Source of the DNA: SG8-41 sp035649495
GTDB taxonomy: Bacteria > Pseudomonadota > Gammaproteobacteria > Burkholderiales > SG8-41
DNA length: 64,000 nt
Direction: 5' to 3'
NCBI GenBank assembly: GCA_035649495.1
Contig: DASRJL010000110.1
Coordinates: 1 to 64,000, forward strand
Shown here: positions 52,256 to 61,400 of the stretch, piece by piece
How positions within the stretch are numbered: position 1 is the first letter of the stretch
Layout of the letters: the number at the start of each line of letters is the position of its first letter
Made by a program: the position numbers and the translations under genes
Notes under the pieces: model-generated
What the model was told of the DNA's origin: nothing
Databases searched by the model: none
What the model saw: only the letters and a program-made list of their open reading frames with translations

Positions 52256-52571
52256 TCCCCGATAGCTCAGTTGGTAGAGCGACGGACTGTTAACCCAAAC
52301 CGCTCCGAGCGCTTTGGCTCAAGGCGGGACAAAAGGCAGCACCGAGGCGAAAGCTTCGGAGGAAAAGGCGTCAAAGTCGGTGAACCCTAACGGCCGCAAG
52401 GCCTACGGCAACGCCGAGCCAAGCCGCCCCGAAAGGGCGGAAGGTGTAGAGACTAGACGGCGCCCGCCTAAAGGCTTCCGGCCCACGGCGAAGGCATAGT
52501 CCACGTCCTTGTGAAAACAGGGGGCACGGGTAATCCGCAGGTCGCTGGTTCGAGCCCAGCTCGGGGAGCCA
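52256..52571 (+). tRNA. tRNA-Asn(GUU) interrupted by a group I intron
   Basis: Exons 52256-52290 and 52531-52571 join to a 76-nt tRNA with encoded CCA: acceptor TCCCCGA/TCGGGGA, D arm GCTCAGTTGGTAGAGC, anticodon stem CGGA/TCCG with loop CTGTTAA, T arm GCTGGTTCGAGCCCAGC. The anticodon is GTT. The intron lies between positions 35 and 36, inside the anticodon, if the usual group I rule (exon ends in U, intron ends in G) is applied; the repeated TAA at both borders leaves a formal ambiguity. Functional tRNA depends on splicing. A strong terminator follows 7 nt later. Confidence 0.93.
52291..52530 (+). ncRNA. Group I (IC3-like) self-splicing intron
   Basis: A 240-nt intron with the complete group I core. 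P1: exon CUGU with guide GCAG (52336-52339), U.G at the splice site. P2: CCGAGGC/GCTTCGG with a GAAA loop (52342-52359). P3: GGCG (52367-52370)/CGCC (52461-52464). P4: TCGGTG (52377-52382)/CGCCGA (52412-52417). P5: GGCC/GGCC with GCAA loop (52392-52403). P6: CCGCCC/GGGCGG (52424-52440). P7: GACTA (52451-52455)/TAGTC (52497-52501). P8: CGCC/GGCG (52465-52490). P9: CCTTGT/ACAGGG with GAAA loop (52507-52522). Terminal G at 52530. The core strings AAGGTGTAGAGACTAGACGGC and GAAGGCATAGTCC match the Azoarcus tRNA-Ile intron as I recall it. No open frame lies inside. Confidence 0.9.
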
Positions 52572-52577
52572 TTAATC

Positions 52578-52613
52578 AATAGGTTATGAGTGTCACTCGT
52601 AACCTATTTTTCT
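52578..52613 (+). terminator. Rho-independent terminator of the tRNA-Asn unit
   Basis: A 14-bp perfect stem, AATAGGTTATGAGT (52578-52591) / ACTCGTAACCTATT (52595-52608, one G.U), loop GTC, then TTTCTT. It ends the endonuclease/tRNA transcript. Confidence 0.87.
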
Positions 52614-53080
52614 TTGTAGGCACTGGTGAAGGCGGTAAATGCCATCGCCCAGAGACCAATACCGATGCCCCGCCACGTACTTGAATGAACGTCACCTGCC
52701 GGCTTCGGGTGTCGAACCGCTTTTCACGACTCGTACAGCGAACGAGATGTTCCAGCTGCGGGCAAATAACGAGCTGCTACGAGTTGGGGGTCGGAATCGA
52801 ACCGGCCCAGCTTCATAGGGGAAAATGGAGGGTAACCGGGTCGGCCGTACCCTTACCCGTGCCGTTACCCACTGCCGACCGCCCTACCCTTCCGGCCCGA
52901 TGTTACAGCCTCCAGGCCGCGTCGCCCTGGCGCCTTGGCGAAGACCACGGACACCGCCCCGGCGCGCGGCAGCGGCCACCAGCGCGAGCACCGGGGCTCG
53001 GGCTGGCGTGAGCCTGAGACGTGACCGAGAGCTAGGCGTCTACCTGCGACGCGATGTATGAAAACGCTTGATCGTTGTAA
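52614..53080. other. Gap with T-arm-like and TACCC repeats
   Basis: No gene is supported. On the minus strand 52786-52806 matches 21 nt of the tRNA-Cys fragment at 7024-7044 (T-arm part only). Next to it, 52848-52890 holds four TACCC units like those at 10659-10690 and 11200-11225. Confidence 0.5.
52786..52890 (-). repeat. T-arm-like segment plus TACCC array, copy 3
   Basis: Inverted relative to the copies at 10.66 and 11.20 kb. Contains GGGGGTCGGAATCGAACC (52786-52803) and TACCC units at 52848, 52854, 52866 and 52885. Shares the order of elements with 11200-11280, so it may be another island end. Confidence 0.5.
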
Positions 53081-53296
53081 CTCGGTCCCTGCCCGAAGTG
53101 CGGGAAGCGCGCGGGCAAGACTCACGAGACCAGTGTGGGAAAGTTTCGGCATTTCGTCATGTGCGGAAACTGCACCTGGGCGCCACCGTCGGCGCGTACC
53201 CGTGTAAGCGCTCTGGTATTTGGGGTAATCGCATTCTTGGTGTCGCTGATTGTCCACGCGGTCAGACAACCCTACGGTGGTGGGGAGGAACGATGA
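53081..53296 (+). pseudogene. Lar-like zinc ribbon plus membrane helix, start lost
   Basis: The frame reads LGPCPKCGKRAGK...HFVMCGNCTWAPPSA, matching the Lar-like protein at 7576-7758 (LGPCPRCGK...LVICGACTWSPGPA), then a hydrophobic helix ALVFGVIAFLVSLIVHAV. It is directly preceded by an in-frame TAA (53078-53080) with no start codon. Its TGA overlaps the next gene's ATG (ATGA), which suggests a former coupled operon. Confidence 0.45.
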
Positions 53297-53541
53297 GTGC
53301 ATCGATGCCGCCTAACCCCCGCGTCGAAAGTGACGCTGTCGCGGAGAAAAGGATACGGTTCGGCTGTGGCCTTCTCATCGGAGTCGTTTTGGGCATCATG
53401 TCAGCCATTTACTGGAGCATCGCGAACGGTTGGTATTTCGCGGCATTGGTTGCTGGTGTCGCGTTGGTGTGCGGCTTCCTCGCCATGAGATACGGCGACG
53501 AGTTTTGGTACGAGCTGCTGAAACTGTGGCGGCCGTATTAG
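53293..53541 (+). CDS. Small two-helix membrane protein (82 aa)
   Basis: Starts at ATG 53293 after GGGGAGG. Two transmembrane segments (GCGLLIGVVLGIMSAIYWSI and YFAALVAGVALVCGFLAMRYG), basic N-terminus, short aromatic C-terminus (EFWYELLKLWRPY). Coupled to the upstream Lar-like fragment. Function unknown. Confidence 0.58.
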   Translation: MSASMPPNPRVESDAVAEKRIRFGCGLLIGVVLGIMSAIYWSIANGWYFAALVAGVALVCGFLAMRYGDEFWYELLKLWRPY

Positions 53542-54002
53542 TGACGTCTAACAACACGTTGGAGCGGACCGTGAATCATGGTGGGCGCATCGTGCTCGCA
53601 ATCGCGATTCGTGACGAGCGAAGCCCCAAGCCCGACGCGCTGCTACACCGAAAAGCGCGTTATCGACTGAGCCGCGAGCGCCTCACAGGCGCTGCGGTGG
53701 CAAGCAGGTAGGGAGGATTGCAGCGATGCCACTAGAAGCCGCGATCTCAGGTATGGCGGAGTCGCGCGGACGGTTGAGGTGTCAACTAATTTGACACCTA
53801 ATTCACGTCCGTTCGCGCGTGAGGTGAAGAAGGATGGCGACAGAACACGGGTTCCGTCCGCCGCTAGATCGTTCGCCTGAAACCGTGGTCGTCACGTCAC
53901 CTATTTTGTCCACAGGTTCCGCTACCCAACCGACCGAAGCTTTCGCGTCAGCAAGTGCAAGGTCAATAACTGACCCCACAACGCTTGCTGACCCCGCAGC
54001 GC
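53542..54002. other. Gap with an inverted repeat
   Basis: No supported gene. Perfect arms AGGTGTCAA (53777-53785) / TTGACACCT (53791-53799) are nested in weaker outer arms CGCGCGGACG (from 53764) / CGTCCGTTCGCGCG (to 53819), a cruciform-like structure without a T run. Confidence 0.45.
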
Positions 54003-54941
54003 TTAACAGCGCTTGTGGCGAGTTAAACCTGCGCTCGCCTTCGTACGTCGCGTCATGACTCCGAGCATGCCGAGGCCGAAGAGGAGCATGGCGTAAGTCG
54101 TGGGCTCTGGAACGGCTGATACGGATATTGCTGCCATGGAAATTCCGGGCACATCGAAAGATGACCCGGGGATTAATCCCAACGATAATGCGGACACGTA
54201 GCCAATGTCGACAAAGGATTGGACAGTGGTCTGGCTGATGAATGTCGGCCCGCTAAGCCAGCCGGTCATCAGTTCAAAGGTGGCATCCTGCCCCTGGCTG
54301 TTCGTATAACCGGTACAGCACGCGCCGCCGTCACGCTCGTCCCAATGGCTATTTGCCGTGCCTGGTCCACCGCCCAATTCGACAGGTATGAAGGTCAGGT
54401 TCGGTCTGCCTAGTTCTGCCCTTGCCGCGGCGACGGCGTTCGCTCCCGTGTAACGACCACTGCCGGTTTGGTAAACCCCGTTCACCCCCCACAGCGTACC
54501 GAAACCCATCACGTGGGCCATTTCATGCAGTACCACCGACAAAAAGGTACCGTCGCTCTCCATGTCTTGGACATCGGCCGTGTCAAACTGCATAGTGCCG
54601 CGAGTCGAGAGCCAGTAGCCGCCCTGACGCTTGAGCCCTGCGAAACCCGGACCCGCTTGTCCCAGTATCCCTCCGACACCATCGATAGATATCGCGGATG
54701 CATTGATGGTGAGTCCCGTGATACTGATACCTGGCTGATATGCTGGCAGCAGGCTTTCCCACAAATCCGCCGCCTCGGTGAAAACGGCCTGCTGCGTGTT
54801 ACTCAGTCCACCGGTGAAGTTCAGGTTGATACTGAACGGACCCGCCCCTACCCCCTTAGATAACAGAAGGAGCACCGCGACGGCGAAGATTCGAAATCTA
54901 CCGGCAAAAGTAAGCGCAAAACGATTGATCGAGATATTCAT
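54003..54941 (-). CDS. PEP-CTERM metzincin-type metalloprotease
   Basis: A 312-residue secreted protein: signal peptide (FRIFAVAVLLLLSKGVGAG), a zinc-protease motif VLHEMAHVMGFGTLW (HExxH-x-x-G, the third ligand lying further on in the HWDERDGGACCTGY region or replaced), and a C-terminal sorting signal VPEPTTYAMLLFGLGMLG then RR. PEP-CTERM proteins are cut and anchored by exosortase, usually in exopolysaccharide-forming bacteria. The ATG is at 54941. A serine protease with the same signal lies at 56394. Confidence 0.9.
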   Translation of the reverse strand: MNISINRFALTFAGRFRIFAVAVLLLLSKGVGAGPFSINLNFTGGLSNTQQAVFTEAADLWESLLPAYQPGISITGLTINASAISIDGVGGILGQAGPGFAGLKRQGGYWLSTRGTMQFDTADVQDMESDGTFLSVVLHEMAHVMGFGTLWGVNGVYQTGSGRYTGANAVAAARAELGRPNLTFIPVELGGGPGTANSHWDERDGGACCTGYTNSQGQDATFELMTGWLSGPTFISQTTVQSFVDIGYVSALSLGLIPGSSFDVPGISMAAISVSAVPEPTTYAMLLFGLGMLGVMTRRTKASAGLTRHKRC

Positions 54942-55398
54942 ACAAATCTCCGCTGGTCAACTATTGACAAATCGTGCCGTCGTCTGCGTTCGCCACGCTC
55001 TGACAAGGTGGAACCTTCTGAAGACTTTACGTGCGCCTTCTCTTTATGCGTGCCCTCTTTCGGCAAAAATTATAGCGGGTTGAATGGGTGCAATGCCAGC
55101 GAAACCAATCGACTGCCACACTGCCGGTACTAGATCTTGCGCCATAAAAGATGTAGTGACCAACTGAGGAGAACGCCACGACATCAGGTAAAACTCACCA
55201 TAGCACTGCGGCTGAGCGGTTCAATCAGACGTTTGGTCTACTACTGACCGCATATGGCGGATGCGCCAGAAACGAAGGCCCGCGTGGGGCCGGCCTGATT
55301 CGTGAGCTCGGGTCGGTGGACCCGCTCAGAACTGGATCAAAATGCTCTCGGGGAAGGGTGAAACCAGTGAAGTAACCTGGCGCCCTTCGAGATACAAA
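54942..55398. other. Gap without a supported gene
   Basis: Mixed-composition DNA upstream of the metalloprotease. I see neither a gene nor a clear promoter; the GC content is lower than in neighbouring genes. Confidence 0.4.
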
Positions 55399-55662
55399 CT
55401 ATGTGATCGAGTTGGGCCGTCCTTCGGCATCTCCAATCGACGACCCTGGGTCCATCAGAGGTTCGGTGTGCCTCCGTTTACTAACCATTCTAACCATCTC
55501 ACCAATAACGCAACCAATAAAGGCGGACGCAGCCAGCACTAAGCCAAAAAGCAGAACGCCATTCCAGACGCCGAAGTAGATCGATGCCAAGACGCAGAGA
55601 ATCATCGACAGCGGCGCGCAAATCGCGATGACAATCACCAGTGCATCCCGCAAAAACTGCAT
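55399..55662 (-). CDS. Small membrane protein (87 aa)
   Basis: Starts at ATG 55662 after CGGAG. Two hydrophobic helices (FLRDALVIVIAICAPLSMILCVLASIYFGV and GVLLFGLVLAASAFIGCVIG), then a polar tail VRMVSKRRHTEPLMDPG. Function unknown. Confidence 0.58.
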   Translation of the reverse strand: MQFLRDALVIVIAICAPLSMILCVLASIYFGVWNGVLLFGLVLAASAFIGCVIGEMVRMVSKRRHTEPLMDPGSSIGDAEGRPNSIT

Positions 55663-55888
55663 ATGGTTCTCCGTGTAACCACATGGAGCAAGAAACGGGC
55701 CCACGGAAGCGTACTTCACATAATCAGCAGGTTAACCAGCATGTAGCGCGCATGCAGGCTTAGTTTGTAAAGTTTTCCGACACAAGACCAGGCTATGGAT
55801 TCCCCGAGATGGTGCAGAGATACAACGTTGGCGAAGGACTTGAACCTCAAGCTGGACTAACTTGCGCCGTGGTTTTGTTTCCGCCGAC

Positions 55889-56086
55889 TTACCCGGCCCT
55901 GATGCCGGCTCCCTTCACCACTTTCGAATAGCGCGTGCTCTCCGAGTGCAGCAGCGCTGCGAATTGCTCCGGCGTGCTCGGCGCGGAAATCATGTCCTGC
56001 AGCCTGAACGTCTCCTGCACATCCGGCAGTCGCAGCGCGCGCACGAGGTCGGTATTGAGGCGCGCGACAACGGAGGCGGGCATCAC
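55889..56086 (-). pseudogene. C-terminal remnant of a TctC/Bug-family solute receptor
   Basis: The frame MMPASVVARLNTDLVRALRLP, then DVQETFRLQDMISAPSTPEQFAALLHSESTRYSKVVKGAGIRAG matches the end of tripartite tricarboxylate receptors (typically RYAKVVKAAGI at the C-terminus). The first 230 or so residues are missing. Such receptors are very numerous in betaproteobacteria. Confidence 0.62.
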
Positions 56087-56393
56087 ACCTCATGCCAGAC
56101 TGCGTGCCGCTATTGTGCCGATCCCCGCGCACGCAACCGATTGCGAGCATGCGCCCGGCGCCTCATGAGAGCAGAACTCACGCTTACCGGAACTAAGTCA
56201 CGTACGTGCCGGGCCGGAGTTGAGATGGGATTCATGTGACCGCGGTTTTTGTCAGAAAACTTTACACTTGCCGGGCCATGAACCCGGCCGGCTTGAGCTT
56301 TTGTTCGCGTATTCAGCCACATAGGAGCAGCGGCCCAGATATTGCTTGAAAAACAAGATGTCTTTGTAAAGCTCAGGGAGAGGGAGAGCGATC
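56087..56393. other. Upstream region of the PEP-CTERM serine protease
   Basis: About 300 nt with no gene. It should contain the promoter for the gene at 56394. Confidence 0.4.
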
Positions 56394-57410
56394 ATGGTGA
56401 GTAAATTGATTCCGGTCATGATTGCCATGATCGGCGGACTGACGCTCGCGGGACCTGCCGCTGCGATCGTCATTCGCGACGGCACGTCAGATAGCAGCTA
56501 CATCGATCTGGCCAATACTACCCGTTACAACAGCGTCGGTCAGATCTATGGCACGGACAGCAGCGGCGGCTTCGCCGCATCCGGCGTCCTCATTTCACCA
56601 GACTGGGTATTGACCGCGGCGCATGTAACCTCCGGCGCCCTGTCGTTGAAATTCTATCTCGATTCCGGCGGGGGCTGGAGCAGCTTCGCGACACGAGATG
56701 GCGTAAGCGCCGATCGTTGGTACTCGTATTCGAAGTGGACGGGCGACTTGAATTCCGGTTATGACATCGGTTTGTTCCATCTGGGCACCGGCGTTGGCTG
56801 CGGAATTTCGTTCTCCTCCTCCATCGGCGGGTGCGCCGCAGAGCGATACAGCGGCACGAGCGAGCTCGGCCGGATCGGCACGGAGGTGGGTTTTGGAATG
56901 ACCGGCACCGGCTCGACCGGTGCGACTACGTTCGACGGGCTCAAGCGAGCCGGCGAGAACATGGTCGATGCTGTTCTCAGAACCGCCGGCGGAACGAACC
57001 GCATTCTGCTTGCCGACTTCGATTCAGGATTATCTGCGGATAACAACTTCGGCAGCGGCTCGCCGCTGCCGCTCGAGTCCATGATAGGACCGGGAGACAG
57101 CGGGGGCGGTCTGTTCGAGCAGATTGACGGGCGTGAGTTCCTGACCGGTATAACCTCTTTCGGGTGGGGCCGGCTGGACGGAGATCCGGACTCCGATTAT
57201 GGGGACGCGGGCGGATGGACGCGCGTCACGTACTTCAACTCCTGGATCGACAGCGTAATGAACGGGACAGCAGGCGGCGGGGGAAAGCCTCCCAAAGGGC
57301 GTAGCGCGGGTATGCAGGCAACAGCGGTGGAGTTGCCGGAGCCCGCGACCCTGCTCCTCTTGATCCTCGGCATCGCCGGGCTCGGATTGAGCCGACGCAG
57401 TTTGGCGTAG
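56394..57410 (+). CDS. PEP-CTERM trypsin-like serine protease
   Basis: A 338-residue secreted protease: signal peptide (IPVMIAMIGGLTLAGPAAA), catalytic His in WVLTAAHVTSG, Asp in GYDIGLFHLGTG, Ser in IGPGDSGGGLFEQ, and a C-terminal sorting signal LPEPATLLLLILGIAGLGLSRRS. GGGAG lies before the ATG. With the metalloprotease at 54003 it forms a pair of exosortase-sorted proteases around a 1.4-kb remnant region. A strong terminator follows. Confidence 0.92.
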   Translation: MVSKLIPVMIAMIGGLTLAGPAAAIVIRDGTSDSSYIDLANTTRYNSVGQIYGTDSSGGFAASGVLISPDWVLTAAHVTSGALSLKFYLDSGGGWSSFATRDGVSADRWYSYSKWTGDLNSGYDIGLFHLGTGVGCGISFSSSIGGCAAERYSGTSELGRIGTEVGFGMTGTGSTGATTFDGLKRAGENMVDAVLRTAGGTNRILLADFDSGLSADNNFGSGSPLPLESMIGPGDSGGGLFEQIDGREFLTGITSFGWGRLDGDPDSDYGDAGGWTRVTYFNSWIDSVMNGTAGGGGKPPKGRSAGMQATAVELPEPATLLLLILGIAGLGLSRRSLA

Positions 57411-57467
57411 CGGCGCTCTCACGCGCCGGTGCCCTGCTTCGCCCCGCGCGAACGAACCACCAAGAAC

Positions 57468-57496
57468 CGGCCCGCTTTTGCGGGCCGTTTACTTTT
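57468..57496 (+). terminator. Rho-independent terminator after the serine protease
   Basis: Stem CGGCCCGC (57468-57475) / GCGGGCCG (57480-57487), loop TTTT, then TTTACTTTT. Confidence 0.82.
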
Positions 57497-57730
57497 ATGC
57501 GCCCGGCATTCTCGCCCGCAGTACCCGGTCACGAAACTGACCTTCGGCGATGTCCGATGTGCCGACCCGCGCGAGTCGTCATGAAACGACGCATCGGCTG
57601 AAAGGCTGTCGTCTGCCCGCGACGTTCCCGTGTGTCCTACAACAACCCTCAGAACTCGCTGCATGAGCCCCGGTCGAATTGGTACTGCGGGCAGGGGGAG
57701 GACCCGCGTCTTGATGAAAGGAGTGGCACG

Positions 57731-58180
57731 ATGAACACTCAATCGCAGATGAACACTCGATGGTGGAAAGTCTCGTCGCTTTGCGCGCTCGCGGTGTTGG
57801 CAGCGTGCGGCACACGCACGGTGATACGCGAGCAACCGATCGTCCAGAACCAGCCGGTGATCGAGCGCGAACGCACGGTCGTCCAGCAACAGCCGTCCGA
57901 ACGCGTGGTGATCGTCAATCCGCCTGCGGCCCCGGTGGAAACCGTTCCGCCCGCGCCTGCGGTGACCGGCTACACCTGGGTCAAAGGGCACTATGAATGG
58001 CGGGACGGCAGGTGGGTCTGGCTATCGGGCCAGTGGGTAGCCGGCACGGTTCGCCCGGTCCCGGCGGCGCCCTATGAAGACGTGACACCTCCCGCGCCGT
58101 ACTCCGGCGCGCGCTGGGTGCCCGGCTATTGGCGCTTCGCCGGTAACGACTGGGTATGGGTCCAGGGACGCTGGTTGTAG
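57731..58180 (+). CDS. YXWGXW-repeat lipoprotein
   Basis: A 149-residue lipoprotein: the lipobox VLAAC (Cys at about 26), a Gln/Val/Pro-rich middle, then two YXWGXW-like repeats, TGYTWVKGHYEWRDGRWVW and RWVPGYWRFAGNDWVWVQGRW. These repeats occur in outer-membrane-attached proteins of unknown role. ATG 57731 follows AAGGAG at 7 nt. Confidence 0.83.
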   Translation: MNTQSQMNTRWWKVSSLCALAVLAACGTRTVIREQPIVQNQPVIERERTVVQQQPSERVVIVNPPAAPVETVPPAPAVTGYTWVKGHYEWRDGRWVWLSGQWVAGTVRPVPAAPYEDVTPPAPYSGARWVPGYWRFAGNDWVWVQGRWL

Positions 58181-58201
58181 CCTCCTGACGGACTGACGGA
58201 C

Positions 58202-58240
58202 GGCGGGCCCCGGCGGCCCGCCCCGTCCCGGTTTTCCGCT
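58202..58240 (+). terminator. Weak terminator candidate after the lipoprotein gene
   Basis: Stem GGCGGGCC (58202-58209) / GGCCCGCC (58215-58222), then a mixed CCGTCCCGGTTTT. The T run is interrupted. Confidence 0.35.
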
Positions 58241-58458
58241 TGCGGCCGGCGATCGCTGCGCCGCGAGCTTTCCCTCACTCTCCTTTCCAGGCGGTATAGT
58301 TGCGCGCCCGCGTGAAGCGGACGTCGCCCGTTCCGGCATTCGAAGCATGCCGGGTTCGACTGCGGCGCCTTTTGCAGGAGTCCACATATGCTCTACGCGT
58401 CGACGTAGTAATGAATCCCGCGGGTTCTGCCCAGAGCGCCCTATAATCGGGCGGAACC

Positions 58459-61400
58459 ATGTATTTCGACTGGCAGCTCTGGAAGATGACCGGGGGACTG
58501 CGCGGGCGTATCGCGCTCGGCGTGATCCTCGGGATGCTGTCCCTGTGCGCGGGAATCGCGCGATTCGTGTTCCTCGGCCGCCTGCTGGTGCTGGTGTTCC
58601 AGGGCGCGGGCCTCGCGGAGGTGGCGCCGTCGGCCGTGGGGGTCGCGGCGGCGATCGTGCTGCGCGCGGCCCTGGAACAGGCGCGCACGATGATCGCGCA
58701 CCGCACGGCCACCCGCATCCAGGAAACCCTGCGCGCGCGGCTCTTCGACAAGCTCCTCGCGCTCGGGCCGGCCTGGTTCGCAGAGAGCCGCACCGGCGGC
58801 GTGATGCTCTCGGTGGTCGACGGCGTCGAGCAGCTGCAGACCTTTTTCGGCCAGTACCTGCCGCAGCTCTTCATCTCGGCTGCCGCGCCCGTCGCCATCT
58901 TCGCGTTCATCGCCTGGTGGGACCTGCCGGTGGCCACGGTCATGGTCGCCGCGGCGCTCTTCGGGCTCATCCTGCCCGGGCTCGCGCAACGGCGCAACCG
59001 CGAAGCCTCGGTCGCGCGTCAGCGGGCGTTCAAGTCCTTCGGCGAGGAGTTCCTGGACGCGATCCAGGGACTGCCCACGCTGAAGGCGTTCGGGCAGGGC
59101 CGCGCGTACGGCCGCCGGCTGGCCGAGAAGGCGCGCGCGCTTTCCGACGAGACCATGTGGGTGCTCGGGGCGAGCGTCATGACCCGCGGCATCACGGACG
59201 TCGCGATTGCCACCGGCGCCGCGGCCGCGCTCGCGCTCGGCACCTGGCGCGTGTCGCACGGCCTGATGAGCCTGGAGGCGCTGCTGATCGTGCTGATGGC
59301 GGGTACCGAAATCTTCCGGCCGCTGCGCGATCTGCGAACCGTGCTGCACGCAGGGATGAACGGCCAGTCGGCGGCGCAGGGCCTGCACGCGTTGCTTGGC
59401 GCCGTGGAATCCGCGCCAACCGGCGGCGCGGCGGTATCGGCAGAGACGCGGCGCCGCCCGTCCATCGCCTTCGAAGGCATCCGTTTCGCCTATCCGGGCG
59501 TGCGCGGCGCCGCGCTGGAGGACCTGACGTTCGCGGTGGGCGCCGCGGAACGCGTCGGCATCGTCGGCCCGAGCGGCGCGGGCAAGTCCTCGATCGTGCG
59601 TCTGCTCATGCGCCTGCATGACCCGCAGCAGGGAAGCGTGCGCATCGGCGATCAGGACCTGCGCGGGCTGGACCCCGAGGATCTGCGGCGTCACATTGCC
59701 GTGGTCGCGCAGGACACCCACCTCTTCCACGGGACGGTCGAGGAGAACGTGCGCCTGGGCCGTCCGGATGCGACCCAGGCGGAGCTGGAAGCGGCGACCC
59801 GGGCGGCGAACGCGCATGATTTCATCGAAGCGCTGCCCGACGGCTACCGCACCATCATCGGTGAGCGCGGAGCGCGGCTTTCCGGCGGCCAGCGCCAGCG
59901 CCTCGCCATCGCGCGCGCCCTGCTGGTCGACGCGCCGATCCTGATCCTGGACGAGGCGCTGTCATCGGTCGATGCGGAGAACGAAGCGGTGATCCAGCAG
60001 GCGCTGGAACGCCTGATGCAGGGGCGCACCACGCTCATCCTCGCGCACCGGCTCTCCAGCGTTATCGGCGCCGACCGCATCCTGGTGCTGGAGAGCGGGC
60101 GCGTGGTCGACAGCGGCCGTCATGCCGAGCTGATTCGCCGCGACGGACCGTATCGGCGGCTGATGGCCTCGCAGGCCGAGGGCGTGGCCACGTCTGATCT
60201 CGCGGAAATGCGCGAGATGCAGGTTGCCGTCGGGAGCGACACCAGCCGCGACGCGAGCGCGGACAGCGCAATCCCGGGCATTGCGCTGCGCGACCTCAAC
60301 GCCGACGCGGCCAGGGTGGGCTGGTACCCGACGCTCGCGGCGCTCGCGCGCTTCATCCGGCCGTGGCGCGCCCAGCTCGCGGTCGTGACCGGCTGCGGCG
60401 TCGCACGCGTGGCGGCCTTCATCGGCGTCGGCGTGATCGGTGCCCTGGCGATCGCCGGCGTCAAGGGCGGAGGCTTTCCGCAGGCGCTCGTGGTGGCGCT
60501 GCTCCTCGTCGCACCGCTCGCCGGCGTGCTGCACTGGATCGAATCCTGGCTCGCGCACGACATGGCCTACCGCCTGCTCGCCGAGATGCGCATCGGGCTC
60601 TATGCCAGGCTTGAAGCGCTGGCGCCCGCCTACCTCTTCGAGCGGCGCTCGGGCGACCTGGTCGCGCTCGCAGCCCAGGATGTCGAGACGGTCGAATACT
60701 TCTTCGCGCACACGGTCGCGCCGGCGATCGTGGCCGTGCTGGTGCCGTGCGCGGTGCTGGCGTGGCTCGCGTCGTCGGCGTGGCCGCTCGCGCTCGCGCT
60801 GGCACCGTTCCTCGCCTACGCGGCCGCGTCGCCGTTCCTGCGGCGGCGCCACGTGGACGAGCTGGCGTCGCGCGCGCGCGCCGCCCTGGGCGAGCTCTCC
60901 GCGCACGTCACCGAGACCATCCAGGGCATGACGGAGCTCCTCGCCTTCGGCGCTCGCGGCCGCAGGCGCGAGGCATTCATGGCGCTTGCGCGGCGTTACC
61001 AGGAATTGCGGCTGAACCTGCTCGACGATCTCGCGCGCCAGTCGGAGCACCTGGAGGTGGCGACCGGGCTCGGCGGCCTGGCAATCGCCATCCTCGGCGC
61101 GCAGCTCGCGGCCACCGGGCGGATCGACCCGGCGCTCCTGCCGCTCTTCATCCTGATCTCGGTGGCGGCCTTCCTGCCGGTCTCGGAGATCGCGCAGGTG
61201 AGCCGCCAGCTCGCCGATACCATCGCCTCCACCCGCCGGCTCGAAGTCGTCGAATCCGAGCCGGTCCGGATCGCCGACGGCCCGCTGGATGCTCCGGCGC
61301 CGCGCGGCGGAATGGACGTGCGGTTCGAGCACGTCCGGTTCACCTACCCCGGGCGGACCAAGGCAGCGCTGTCGGACGCGAGCTTCGAGGTGCCCGCCGG

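Noticed and set aside
52291..52530. Homing endonuclease encoded inside the intron
   Set aside because: The intron is only 240 nt, and the 61-residue frame over it is Lys/Ser/Arg-rich and follows the ribozyme helices; the endonuclease is outside, at 51833-52255.
53545..53640. Possible integron attC site (GTCTAACAACACGTTGG...)
   Set aside because: The left end resembles an attC R'' box, but the right end (GCGTTATCGAC) does not complete a complementary R' box and there is no integrase or cassette array.
53834..54058. 74-residue plus-strand frame
   Set aside because: Low-complexity Ser/Thr/Ala sequence overlapping the end of the metalloprotease gene, with no ribosome site.
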